Source of the DNA: DASRJW01 sp035649435
Lineage (GTDB): Bacteria; Krumholzibacteriota; Krumholzibacteriia; G020349025
Reading direction: 5' to 3'
DNA: 12,013 nucleotides
Assembly: GCA_035649435.1 (NCBI GenBank)
Contig: DASRJO010000211.1
Span: 1-12,013 of the forward strand
Shown: one piece after another, positions 1 to 10,588 of the stretch
Position numbering within the stretch: position 1 is the first letter of the stretch
Layout: every line of letters begins with the position of its first letter
The notes under the pieces: model-generated
Database searches by the model: none
Seen by the model: the letters and a program-made list of their open reading frames with translations, nothing else
Told to the model about the DNA's origin: nothing
Translations under genes and position numbers: made by a program

Positions 1-1218
1 GAACTCGGCATTCGCAGCCCCGCTTGGGGCATGGCGGCGAGCCTCGAGGAAGCCGTGGCCATCGCACGCCGCATCGGATTCCCCGTGCTCGTGCGCCCGT
101 CCTACGTGCTCGGCGGCCGTGGCATGCGCATCGTGTACGACGAGAGCGAGTTCGTCGGTTACGTCGATCGCGCCCTCGAGGCGATGCCGGGCGCACCGCT
201 ACTCGTCGATCGTTTCTTGGAAGATGCCTTCGAGTTCGACGTCGATGCCCTCGCCGATGGCGACTCGGTCTACATCGCCGGCATCATGCAGCACATCGAG
301 GAGGCCGGCGTGCACTCGGGGGACAGCGAATGCCTGCTGCCGCCGTTCGTCCTCCCGGGCGAGCTGCGACTGGCGCTCGCCAGCACGACGCGCCGCATCG
401 CCGAGGCGCTGCAAGTGCGCGGTCTGTTGAACATGCAGTTCGCGGTGTTGGATGGCACGCTCTACGTTCTCGAGGCCAACCCGCGCGCGTCGCGCACGGT
501 TCCCTTCGTCAGCAAGACGATCGGGGTGCCGCTGGCGCGGATGGCGACCGACGTGGCGCTCGGAGCCCGGCTCGCCGACCTCGACCTGCCGCCCGAGGGT
601 GCGCTCCAAGGCTTCGCGGTCAAGAAACCGGTGTTCCCCTTTCGCAAGTTCCCGGACGCCAACGTCTATCTCGGGCCCGAAATGCGCTCGACGGGTGAGG
701 TCATGGGCTGGGCGCCGGAGCTCGGGCAGGCGACGCTCAAGGCCTGGATCGCGGCCGACGAACGCTTGCCCGTGCGCGGCACGGCCTACATCAGTTTGAA
801 CGAGCGCGACAAGCGCCGTGCGCCGGAAATCGGACGCGCCTTTCGCGAGCTCGGCTTCGATTTGCTCGCCACCTCCGGCACCGCGGCGGTGCTCGAGCAG
901 GCCGGCATCCCCGCACGCACGGTGTTCAAGGTGCGGGAGGGGAAGCCGGACATTCGTGACGAGATCCAAGCGGGGCGTGTCGATCTCATCGTCAACACAC
1001 CGCTCGGCAAGACATCGCGGTTCGACGAGAACGCCGTCGGCCGCACCGCCGTCGCACACGGGATTCCGATGGTCACGACTTTGTCCGGCGCGCTGGCGCT
1101 GGCGCGTGCAATCCGCGCCTTGCGCGAGGAAAGCGTCCACGTGCGCTCGCTGCAGGATCGCTTGCAGTCGTGGGGTCGTTTCCCGGTGCGAGATCGGGTG
1201 GAAGAGAGCAAGGCGTGA
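1..1218 (+). CDS. carB: Carbamoyl-phosphate synthase large subunit, C-terminal part (5' end outside the window)
   Basis: CarB makes carbamoyl phosphate from bicarbonate, ATP and glutamine-derived ammonia (supplied by CarA) for pyrimidine and arginine synthesis in the cytoplasm. The reading frame is open from base 1, so the gene is cut by the window edge. The 405 visible residues are about the last 40% of a protein usually near 1070 residues. They begin in the second ATP-grasp unit, with the RPSYVLGGRGM nucleotide-binding stretch, a GVHSGDS segment, and the metal-binding EANPRASRTVPF motif (Glu at partial residue 158, Asn at 160). A GPEMRSTGEVMG segment follows. From about partial residue 260 comes the MGS-like allosteric domain (TSGTAAVLEQAG, NTPLGKTSRFDEN), the site of UMP or ornithine control in characterised CarB. 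No truncation or frameshift is visible. The stop TGA overlaps the GTG start of the next gene, so the two are probably co-transcribed and translationally coupled. Confidence 0.97.
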   Translation, partial: ELGIRSPAWGMAASLEEAVAIARRIGFPVLVRPSYVLGGRGMRIVYDESEFVGYVDRALEAMPGAPLLVDRFLEDAFEFDVDALADGDSVYIAGIMQHIEEAGVHSGDSECLLPPFVLPGELRLALASTTRRIAEALQVRGLLNMQFAVLDGTLYVLEANPRASRTVPFVSKTIGVPLARMATDVALGARLADLDLPPEGALQGFAVKKPVFPFRKFPDANVYLGPEMRSTGEVMGWAPELGQATLKAWIAADERLPVRGTAYISLNERDKRRAPEIGRAFRELGFDLLATSGTAAVLEQAGIPARTVFKVREGKPDIRDEIQAGRVDLIVNTPLGKTSRFDENAVGRTAVAHGIPMVTTLSGALALARAIRALREESVHVRSLQDRLQSWGRFPVRDRVEESKA

Positions 1219-2156
1219 GACGTCGGGCGACTTCGCCTTGCGCCCGGCTCGGGTGGCTCGCAATCCTGGGCGGCGGCATCACCTCCGCCTGCAGTGGTTC
1301 CCCGCCAGCGCCGCCTGCTGCAGACGGCGAGCGCGCCTTCAGCCACCTGGAAGCACAGGTGGCTTTTGGTCCACGGGTTCCGGGCAGCGCGGCGTCGGCC
1401 GCGTGCCGCGAATATTTCCTCGCCTACTTGTCCGGGCGCGCGCATCGGGTCGGGTTGCAACAATGGCGCATGCCGGACCCGTACGGTGCCGACACGCTGC
1501 ACCTGGTCAATCTCCTGGCTCACTTTCATCCCGATCGCGCGCAGCGCGTCTTGCTCGCGGCGCATTACGACTCGCGCCCGAGGGCCGACCGCGACACCGG
1601 TGCGGCGCGCGAGCTGCCCGTGCCGGGTGCCAACGATGGGGGCAGCGGCGCCGCCATTCTGCTCGAGATCGCGGCAGCGCTCGCCGGCTGGGACCCGGGG
1701 GTCGGCGTCGATCTGGTGTTCTTCGACGGCGAGGATTACGGCAAGGAAGGCGACCTCGAGCATTATCTGTTGGGATCGCAGCACTTCGTCGAAACGATGG
1801 GCGGCTACCGGCCGCGCGCCATGCTGCTCCTCGACATGGTGGGCGACACGAAACTCCGCATCCCGATGGAGGGCAACTCGCTGCGTGCGGCGCCTGCGCT
1901 CACCCAGCTCGTGTTCGCCGTCGCCGAATCGCTGGGCGCGACGGGCTTCGTGCACAGTCCCGGCCCGCCGGTCATCGACGACCATGTGCCGTTCCTGCGC
2001 GCCGGGATCGAGGCCGTGGACCTCATCGACATGGACTACCCCGAGTGGCACACGACACGGGATCTGCCCCCCGCCTGCAGCTCCGGCAGTCTGCAAACGG
2101 TGACCGATGTCGTGCTGCACGTTCTCCAACGTCTGGGACGGCTACACGGCGGCTAG
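1215..2156 (+). CDS. M28-family zinc lipoprotein, glutaminyl-peptide cyclotransferase-like
   Basis: This 313-residue protein looks like a secreted zinc aminopeptidase-fold enzyme. I chose GTG 1215 because it overlaps the carB stop, has a GGAAGAG ribosome site about 8 bases upstream, and gives a lipoprotein signal: an Arg-rich start, a hydrophobic core, then TSAC as a lipobox with Cys at about residue 27. An upstream ATG at 1170 would bury that signal. Catalytic-site candidates in order are HYDSR (His117, Asp119), NDGGSG (Asp141), FFDGED (Glu173 as general base, Asp174 as metal ligand), LLLDMVGD (Asp207), IDDH (Asp256) and EWHT (Trp278, His279). The Trp-His pair and the DDH motif resemble glutaminyl cyclases, which convert N-terminal Gln to pyroglutamate. 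Plain M28 aminopeptidases share the rest. Asp in place of the second Glu of the usual Glu-Glu pair is conservative. It is probably anchored on the periplasmic side. Family is confident; cyclase versus peptidase activity is inferred. Confidence 0.85.
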   Translation: MRRRATSPCARLGWLAILGGGITSACSGSPPAPPAADGERAFSHLEAQVAFGPRVPGSAASAACREYFLAYLSGRAHRVGLQQWRMPDPYGADTLHLVNLLAHFHPDRAQRVLLAAHYDSRPRADRDTGAARELPVPGANDGGSGAAILLEIAAALAGWDPGVGVDLVFFDGEDYGKEGDLEHYLLGSQHFVETMGGYRPRAMLLLDMVGDTKLRIPMEGNSLRAAPALTQLVFAVAESLGATGFVHSPGPPVIDDHVPFLRAGIEAVDLIDMDYPEWHTTRDLPPACSSGSLQTVTDVVLHVLQRLGRLHGG

Positions 2157-2181
2157 CGGGCCACGCCGGCCTCCCGGGGGC

Positions 2182-2211
2182 TTGCCAGATGGGGCCGGAT
2201 CGGCTTATGGT
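2182..2211 (+). promoter_or_regulatory. Candidate sigma70-type promoter for the rimP-nusA operon
   Basis: TTGCCA at 2182-2187 matches five of six positions of the -35 consensus. TATGGT at 2206-2211 matches four of six of the -10 consensus. They are 18 bases apart. A start near 2218 would put the terminator hairpin at the very 5' end of the transcript. It is the best match I see between the M28 gene and rimP. Short matches like this arise by chance, so it is weak evidence. Confidence 0.3.
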
Positions 2212-2222
2212 GAGCGGGGTTG

Positions 2223-2249
2223 AGTGGGTTCGCGGACCCACTTTTTTTT
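2223..2249 (+). terminator. Intrinsic terminator between the carB-M28 unit and rimP
   Basis: AGTGGGT (2223-2229) is perfectly complementary to ACCCACT (2236-2242). An extra T-G pair closes a CGCG loop, and eight consecutive T residues follow at 2242-2249. This is a complete Rho-independent terminator for + strand transcription. The opposite strand lacks a T tract, so it is not bidirectional. It ends only 18 bases before the rimP start codon, an odd place for a terminator. It may be both the end of the upstream operon and an attenuator for the downstream one. Confidence 0.9.
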
Positions 2250-2256
2250 CGGCAGT

Positions 2257-2262
2257 GGAGGA
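2257..2262 (+). promoter_or_regulatory. Ribosome binding site that fixes the rimP start
   Basis: GGAGGA lies five bases before ATG 2268 within the longer purine run GTGGAGGAGG (2255-2264). It supports ATG 2268 over the in-frame TTG at 2220, which would lie upstream of the terminator hairpin and encode it. Confidence 0.85.
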
Positions 2263-2267
2263 GGCCG

Positions 2268-2762
2268 ATGGGCTCGCTCCCCTCCGGGCTCCTCGAGCGG
2301 CTCGAGCACGAGGTCGAGATCCTCGGTTTCGAGTGCGTCGAAGCCACGTTCGCCGTGGAATCGAGTCGTCGCATCCTGCGGATCATGTTGGATGCACCCG
2401 ACGGTGTGAAACTGGATCAGTGCGCGCGCGTGAGTAGGGCGCTTGGGCCGTTCCTCGATTCCTGCGACGACCTGCCGTCCGGTTACGTGCTCGAGGTTTC
2501 GTCCCCCGGGATCAACCGGCCGCTGACGAAGCCGGAACACTTTCGGCGCTTTTGCGGTGAGCGGGTGAAGATCCGTCTGCGGGTCGCCCAGGACGGCGGT
2601 CTCACGCTCACCGGCGTGTTGGGGACGCTCGAGGGCGAGACCCTGCAGGTGGAAACACCACACGGGGTGCGCGTAATCGAGTTGGCGCAGATCGCGCGGG
2701 CGCGCCTGCATCGCGACATGGACCAGATTCTCAAAAGTGGGCGCCACGGCGCCGCAAGGTGA
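2268..2762 (+). CDS. rimP: Ribosome maturation factor RimP
   Basis: RimP binds the free 30S subunit and helps assemble its head and central region. The 164-residue product is close to the usual 150-160. It has the two expected parts: an N-terminal alpha/beta domain (about residues 5-85) with LGFECVEATFAVES and the family hallmark EVSSPG at residues 76-81 followed by RPLTKPEHF, and a C-terminal SH3-like barrel (about 88-155). ATG 2268 is chosen for its strong ribosome site. The gene comes directly after an intrinsic terminator and directly before nusA, the standard order. Its TGA stop lies inside the AGGTGA ribosome site of nusA, which points to translational coupling. Identity is secure from the motif, the length and the neighbours. 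Confidence 0.96.
   Translation: MGSLPSGLLERLEHEVEILGFECVEATFAVESSRRILRIMLDAPDGVKLDQCARVSRALGPFLDSCDDLPSGYVLEVSSPGINRPLTKPEHFRRFCGERVKIRLRVAQDGGLTLTGVLGTLEGETLQVETPHGVRVIELAQIARARLHRDMDQILKSGRHGAAR
2757..2762 (+). promoter_or_regulatory. nusA ribosome binding site overlapping the rimP stop codon
   Basis: AGGTGA contains the rimP TGA and lies five bases before ATG 2768. It favours ATG 2768 over the GTG at 2759, which has no good upstream ribosome site. It also suggests that ribosomes finishing rimP reinitiate on nusA. Confidence 0.7.
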
Positions 2763-2767
2763 AGGAC

Positions 2768-4219
<1,452 letters not shown>

Positions 4220-4222
4220 ATC

Positions 4223-4552
4223 GTGGGCCCATCCAGTGCCGACAAGATGCGGGCGCTGCTCGGGCTGGCGATGCGCGGCCGGAAGTTGGCGCTGGGGCGC
4301 GCTGCCTGCCGGCAGGCGGCCGGTGAGCGCCGACTGGCTCTGGTGTTGATTGCGCGCGATGCGGGGGCGAGTGCGGAGCGCGATGGCGCTGCCGACCGCG
4401 CCACCGAATGCTTGCGCCTCGGTCTCGACAAGCAGCAGCTCGGGAGCATGGTCGGGCGCGATTCGGTGGCGATCTTGGGGGTCTTGGATCCGCATTTGGC
4501 GTCGGGCCTACTGGCCATTGCACGCGCGGCGGAGGATCTCCCGCAGCCCTGA
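4223..4552 (+). CDS. ylxQ: L7Ae/L30e-family RNA-binding protein YlxQ
   Basis: This 109-residue protein matches the small L7Ae-like proteins encoded between nusA and infB in many bacteria. They are thought to bind kink-turn-like RNA, but their bacterial role is unclear. Family signs are LLGLAMRGRKLALG near the N terminus (B. subtilis YlxQ has a very similar LLGLANRARK segment), then LALVLIARDA, a central LGLDKQQLGSMVGRD, and the hydrophobic C-terminal ILGVLDPHLASGLL. GTG 4223, three bases after the nusA stop, gives the usual N-terminal length before LLGLA. ATG 4247 is possible but would leave only three residues before that segment. Neither start has a strong ribosome site, so expression may depend on coupling to nusA. 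The ylxR gene that usually precedes it is missing. Confidence 0.85.
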   Translation: MGPSSADKMRALLGLAMRGRKLALGRAACRQAAGERRLALVLIARDAGASAERDGAADRATECLRLGLDKQQLGSMVGRDSVAILGVLDPHLASGLLAIARAAEDLPQP

Positions 4553-4583
4553 GGGTGCGGCATGGTGAAACAAGGTGGCGGTC

Positions 4584-6962
<2,379 letters not shown>

Positions 6963-6976
6963 GCGGGATCTAAGCG

Positions 6977-7258
6977 ATGGTCGTCGGTGTGTGCACGGTC
7001 GACATCCACATCCCCGGGTGTGCGTCGCTCAAGGAAAAGCGTCTCGTTCTGCGCAGCTTGTCGACGCGGCTGCGCAATCGCCTGAACCTCGCCGTCAGCG
7101 AAGCGGATCATCACGATCTCTGGCAGCGTTCGGAGCTGTGCCTGGTGACGGTGTCGAACGACGCCAAGGTCGTGCACTCGGTTCTCGCCCACGCTTCCCG
7201 ACTCGTCGAGAACGACCGCCGTGTGCAGCTGCTCGACGTCTCCGTCGAGCTGCGCTAG
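6977..7258 (+). CDS. ylxP: DUF503 family protein YlxP
   Basis: This 93-residue protein belongs to DUF503, a small ferredoxin-like-fold family of unproven function. Its genes sit between infB and rbfA in many Gram-positive and deltaproteobacterial-type genomes. The family pattern is visible: an N-terminal strand MVVGVCTVDIHIPGCASLKEKR, then LRSLSTRLRNRLNLAVSE, and an HHDLWQRSELCLVTVSND segment typical of the family. ATG 6977 is 14 bases after the infB stop, with a purine-rich GAGCGGGA upstream. The position implies a link to initiation or 30S maturation, but no activity should be assigned from sequence alone. Confidence 0.9.
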   Translation: MVVGVCTVDIHIPGCASLKEKRLVLRSLSTRLRNRLNLAVSEADHHDLWQRSELCLVTVSNDAKVVHSVLAHASRLVENDRRVQLLDVSVELR

Positions 7259-7299
7259 TCTGGACTGCCAGGACGCCAAGGGGCAATGCGAGGAACTGC

Positions 7300-7689
7300 T
7301 TGGATCCCGTAACGCGCGCGCGGCTGAATGCCAGCCTGCGCGATCTGTTGAGCGATCTGCTGGCGCAACGTGTCCGTGATGGCCGCGTCGCGGCGGTGTC
7401 GGTGACGGCGGTGGAAGTCGCCGGCGACCTGTCGGTGGCGCGCGTGTTCTACAGCGCGCTCGGCAGCGAGGACGAACTACGCGCGGCGCAGCGTGGCTTG
7501 GAAAGCGTCGCCGGCTTCCTGCGCCGCGAGGCCGGGCGAAGCCTGCGGCTGCGCACGGTTCCCGAGCTGCGCTTCGTCTTCGACCCGTCGCTCGCGCGCG
7601 GAGCGCGCATCGAAGAGCTGCTGCGCGAGATCCACGAGCAGTCACCCGGCGAGACGCCGGGGAAGGAAGGGAAGTCCGACGATGCCTGA
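7300..7689 (+). CDS. rbfA: 30S ribosome-binding factor RbfA (TTG start)
   Basis: RbfA binds the immature 30S subunit near helix 1 of 16S rRNA and is needed for late maturation and cold growth. The 129-residue product matches the family along its length: RLNASLRDLLSDLLAQRV at the start, the VSVTAVEVAGDLSVARVFYSALG strands of the KH-like fold, then RREAGRSLRLRTVPELRF and the closing RGARIEELLREI. No in-frame ATG or GTG lies at a sensible place. TTG 7300 has GAGGA at 7290-7294, five bases upstream, and gives the expected N terminus. The gene overlaps the next one by eight bases (ATG 7682 before TGA 7687), consistent with coupled translation. A rare start codon on a low-abundance assembly factor may hold its expression down; this is inference. 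Confidence 0.93.
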   Translation: MDPVTRARLNASLRDLLSDLLAQRVRDGRVAAVSVTAVEVAGDLSVARVFYSALGSEDELRAAQRGLESVAGFLRREAGRSLRLRTVPELRFVFDPSLARGARIEELLREIHEQSPGETPGKEGKSDDA

Positions 7690-8686
7690 GCTCGATATCG
7701 CCGATGCTGCGCGCCGACTCCGCGACGTCGTGCAGGCGCACCAGCGTTTCTGGGTGACGGTGCACGAATCGCCCGACGGCGATTCGATCGGCGCGGCGCT
7801 GGCGTTGCAGGACGTGCTCGGCCGCCTCGGCAAGCGCATCGTCGCCATCCGCCAGCACCCCTACCCGCGCCAGTACGAAGATCTGCCCGGCACCGAGCAC
7901 ATGGGGGATGCCGACAGCCTCGGGGACCTGTTTCCGCCCGAGGTGATCATCGCCGTCGACATCGGGGCTTTTCACCGCATCAACGCCGTGCTCGATCACA
8001 TCCAGCCCGACACCGTGGTGGTGAACATCGACCATCATCCGGGCAACGAAGGGCCCGGACGGCCGTGCAAGCTGGTCGATCTCGTCGATACGACGCTCGC
8101 CTCCACGACGATGCTGACCTACTTGCTGCTCAAGCATGCCTGGCCCAACGCCATCAGCCCGCAGGCGGCGAACAATCTCTACCTCGGACTCATCACCGAC
8201 ACCGGCTGCTTCCGGTTCTCGAACACCAAAGCCGAGACTCTGCGCGTCGGATCCGAGCTGGTCGAGCTGGGGGCGGATCCTGGCCGGCTGGCGGAGCACT
8301 ACATGTTCCGCCGCAGGCCCGAAGCGGTGCACCTGCTCGCAGCCGTGCTCGGCACACTCGAGTTCCATGGTGGCGGCAAGGTGGCGACGATGCGTTTGAC
8401 GCGATCGATGCTGGACCGGACGCGCGGCCGCATGGATGAGAGCGAAGGGTTCGTCAACCTCGCCACATCCGTCGACGGCGTGCAGGCGGCCGCGATGCTG
8501 CGCGAGGTCGATCCCGGGCGGACGCGGATCAGTCTGCGATCGCCGGACCAGGTGGATGTGGCGAAGGTGGCGCTGCAGTTCGGCGGCGGCGGGCATCGCA
8601 ATGCCGCCGGGCTCAGCATCGATGCCGACATCGACGCCGCCAAGCGCGTGATCGTGCAAGCGCTGCTGCGCTCGTTCGGTCCTTGA
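7682..8686 (+). CDS. nrnA: DHH/DHHA1 phosphoesterase, NrnA-like oligoribonuclease / pAp phosphatase
   Basis: Proteins of this family degrade very short RNAs (nanoRNA) and dephosphorylate pAp in bacteria that often lack Orn. The 334-residue length is typical. Metal-binding motifs are in order: HESPDGDSIG (His28, Asp32, Asp34), the IAVDIGAF segment near residue 90, IDHHPGN (Asp117-His118-His119), and TDTG in YLGLITDTGCFRFSN. The C-terminal DHHA1 substrate-binding domain ends with the diagnostic GGGGHRNAAG (Gly301 to His305 onward). ATG 7682 overlaps rbfA by eight bases and has purine-rich GGAAGG and GAAGGGAAG upstream. The position between rbfA and truB is the standard one for this gene. Which substrate dominates (nanoRNA, pAp or pGpG) cannot be told from the sequence. 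Confidence 0.94.
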   Translation: MPELDIADAARRLRDVVQAHQRFWVTVHESPDGDSIGAALALQDVLGRLGKRIVAIRQHPYPRQYEDLPGTEHMGDADSLGDLFPPEVIIAVDIGAFHRINAVLDHIQPDTVVVNIDHHPGNEGPGRPCKLVDLVDTTLASTTMLTYLLLKHAWPNAISPQAANNLYLGLITDTGCFRFSNTKAETLRVGSELVELGADPGRLAEHYMFRRRPEAVHLLAAVLGTLEFHGGGKVATMRLTRSMLDRTRGRMDESEGFVNLATSVDGVQAAAMLREVDPGRTRISLRSPDQVDVAKVALQFGGGGHRNAAGLSIDADIDAAKRVIVQALLRSFGP

Positions 8687-8708
8687 GACGTCGACTCGAG
8701 AGCGGGCC

Positions 8709-9653
8709 ATGTCATTCGACGACAAAATCTTCCTCATCGACAAGCCGCGCGGCCTGACCTCGTTCGGCACCGTGCACCGCTTGCGGCGCGCGGCGCGCAT
8801 CGACAAGGCCGGGCACAGCGGCAGCCTGGATCCCAATGCGACGGGTTTGCTGGTGCTGTGCACGGGCGTGGCCACGCGACTCGCCGGGTTGTTCGTCGAT
8901 TTCGCCAAGGAGTACGAGGGCCGGGTGCGGTTCGGCAGCGCCACGGATTCCTACGATGCCGATGGCCAGGTGACCGCGACCGCAGCGGTGCCGGCGCTGA
9001 CGCAACAGGCGGTGCAACAGGAGCTTGCGGCATTCACCGGTGAGATCGATCAAACGCCGCCGATGGTCTCGGCGCTCAAGCACAAGGGCCGGCGACTGTA
9101 CGAGATCGCGCGCGCCGGACAGGAAGTCGAGCGGCAGCCGCGCCGCGTGATGGTGTACGCCATCGAATTGCGCGAGCTCGGCGCCGACTATGCCGACATC
9201 CACATTCGTTGCGGGCGCGGATGTTACGTGCGGAGCATCGCGCACGATCTCGGGGCCCGGCTCGGGGTTCCGGCGCATCTCGAAACATTGCGACGCACCG
9301 CAGTCGGTCCCTTTCGGCTCGAGGCGGCCACGAGCCTCGGTGCGCTGGAGGAACATCTTGCCGGCGGCGCGGACGCACCGCTGCCGAGCGGAGTGTTGGG
9401 GGTGCCCCAGGCGCTCGCGAGCTTCCCGGCGCTCGGCATTCGCCAGCCGTTCGAGGCCGCGGTCCTGCACGGAGCGCAACCCGAGCCACGCTTTCTCGTC
9501 GCGCCACCGCGCGGTTCGGGCACGCATCGTCTGCTCTCGGCCGATGGGCAGCGCCTGGTGGCGATGGCGCAAGTCGACGGCAAGATGCAATTCGCGCGCG
9601 TGCGATTGCTGCGCGTGTTTCCCGAGCCGTTACCGACGAGCGATGGGGTGTAG
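8709..9653 (+). CDS. truB: tRNA pseudouridine(55) synthase TruB
   Basis: TruB isomerises U55 to pseudouridine in the T-arm of almost all tRNAs and also acts as a tRNA folding chaperone. The 314-residue protein starts with the family stretch IFLIDKPRGLTSF. It carries the catalytic loop GHSGSLDPNATGLLVL, with the nucleophile Asp41 (most relatives read GHTGTLDP). The second core segment FAKEYEGRVRFGSATDSYDADG and the later GRGCYVRSIAHDLGARLG are also characteristic. The last ~80 residues form the small PUA-like C-terminal domain. ATG 8709 lies 22 bases after nrnA with only a weak GAGAGCGGG ribosome site. The stop is two bases before the ribF start. Confidence 0.97.
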   Translation: MSFDDKIFLIDKPRGLTSFGTVHRLRRAARIDKAGHSGSLDPNATGLLVLCTGVATRLAGLFVDFAKEYEGRVRFGSATDSYDADGQVTATAAVPALTQQAVQQELAAFTGEIDQTPPMVSALKHKGRRLYEIARAGQEVERQPRRVMVYAIELRELGADYADIHIRCGRGCYVRSIAHDLGARLGVPAHLETLRRTAVGPFRLEAATSLGALEEHLAGGADAPLPSGVLGVPQALASFPALGIRQPFEAAVLHGAQPEPRFLVAPPRGSGTHRLLSADGQRLVAMAQVDGKMQFARVRLLRVFPEPLPTSDGV

Positions 9654-9655
9654 GC

Positions 9656-10588
9656 GTGAAAGTCTTCGCCAATTTCCCGCAGGAGCTGCCACCCAAGCCG
9701 ATCTATCACACCGTCGCCATCGGTGTCTTCGACGGCGTGCACCGCGGGCATCAGGCCATTCTGGCCGCTGCGCTCGCGGCGGGGGATGCAGACGGCGTGG
9801 CCGCGATCACCTTCGATCCGCATCCGCGCGCTGTCCTGGGACCACCCAAACGCGCGCGTCTCTTGAGCCCGCTCGGCGAGCGCCTGGAGCTCTTGGCCGC
9901 ACGAGGGCTCGGAGCCACCGCGGTCCTGCGCTTCGATCAGCAGCTCGCGAGCATGTCCTATGTCGACTTCGTGCAACGGCTCGTTGTCGACGCGCTCGGC
10001 GCCCGCCGCCTGGTGCTGGGCTACAACGTCAGCCTCGGGCATGAGCGGCAAGGAAACATGGAGCGCCTGCGCGCTCTCGGTGCCGAGCTCGGCTTCGAGG
10101 TGGAGTCGGTGCCTGCGGTCGAGTTGGCGGGGAGTCCGGTGAGCAGCACGCGCATCCGACATCTCCTCGATGCGGGCAAGGTGGAGGAGGCTTCCGAGCT
10201 GCTGGGCAGACCCTACTGGCTGCAGGGCGCTGTCGTGCGTGGCAGCGGGCGCGGGCGCGCATTGGGGTTGCCGACCGCGAACTTGCAGCTGCATGCCGAG
10301 AAGCTGGTGCCGGCCAATGGCGTGTACGCGGTGCGCGTGCGGTTGAATGGTCACGTCTGCCTCGGGGCGATGAACGTCGGTGTGGCGCCGACCTTCGTCG
10401 ACTCAGGGCTACGTTCGATCGAGGTCCATCTCATGGACTACACCGGAGACCTCTACGGTGCCGAGCTCAGGGTCGAATGCGTCGCGCGTCTACGGGACGA
10501 ACGCAAGTTCGCCGGTGCGGATGCATTGCTGGCCCAGGTGCGGGAGGATCTCGCCCAGGCTCGCAACCGGCTTCGCGCCAGCCCCTGA
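9656..10588 (+). CDS. ribF: Bifunctional riboflavin kinase / FAD synthetase RibF
   Basis: RibF phosphorylates riboflavin to FMN (C-terminal flavokinase) and adenylylates FMN to FAD (N-terminal nucleotidyltransferase). The 310-residue length is typical. The N-terminal domain has the ATP-binding signature GVFDGVHRGH (23-32) and TFDPHPRAVL. The C-terminal kinase has GSGRGRALGLPTANL, the catalytic NVGVAPTF region, and EVHLMDYTGDLYG. The segment at 123-134, usually DFRFG followed by a Gly-Asp, reads YNVSLGHERQGN here, an unusual substitution pattern in the FAD synthetase half. GTG 9656 follows the truB stop by two bases. Neighbours fit the common truB-ribF-rpsO order. The kinase half looks fully standard. 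Confidence 0.95.
   Translation: MKVFANFPQELPPKPIYHTVAIGVFDGVHRGHQAILAAALAAGDADGVAAITFDPHPRAVLGPPKRARLLSPLGERLELLAARGLGATAVLRFDQQLASMSYVDFVQRLVVDALGARRLVLGYNVSLGHERQGNMERLRALGAELGFEVESVPAVELAGSPVSSTRIRHLLDAGKVEEASELLGRPYWLQGAVVRGSGRGRALGLPTANLQLHAEKLVPANGVYAVRVRLNGHVCLGAMNVGVAPTFVDSGLRSIEVHLMDYTGDLYGAELRVECVARLRDERKFAGADALLAQVREDLAQARNRLRASP

Noticed and set aside
2220..2267. N-terminal extension of rimP from TTG 2220
   Set aside because: It would translate the terminator hairpin and T tract. It lacks a ribosome site, whereas ATG 2268 has an excellent one and gives the normal protein length.
818..2437. 539-codon + strand frame crossing carB, the M28 gene and rimP
   Set aside because: It runs through the carB stop, the intrinsic terminator and the rimP start in another frame. 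The product is Arg/Ala-rich with no domain.
7260..7271. CTGG-ACTG-CCAG hairpin between ylxP and rbfA
   Set aside because: Only four base pairs and no T tract. It is too weak to call a terminator or regulator.
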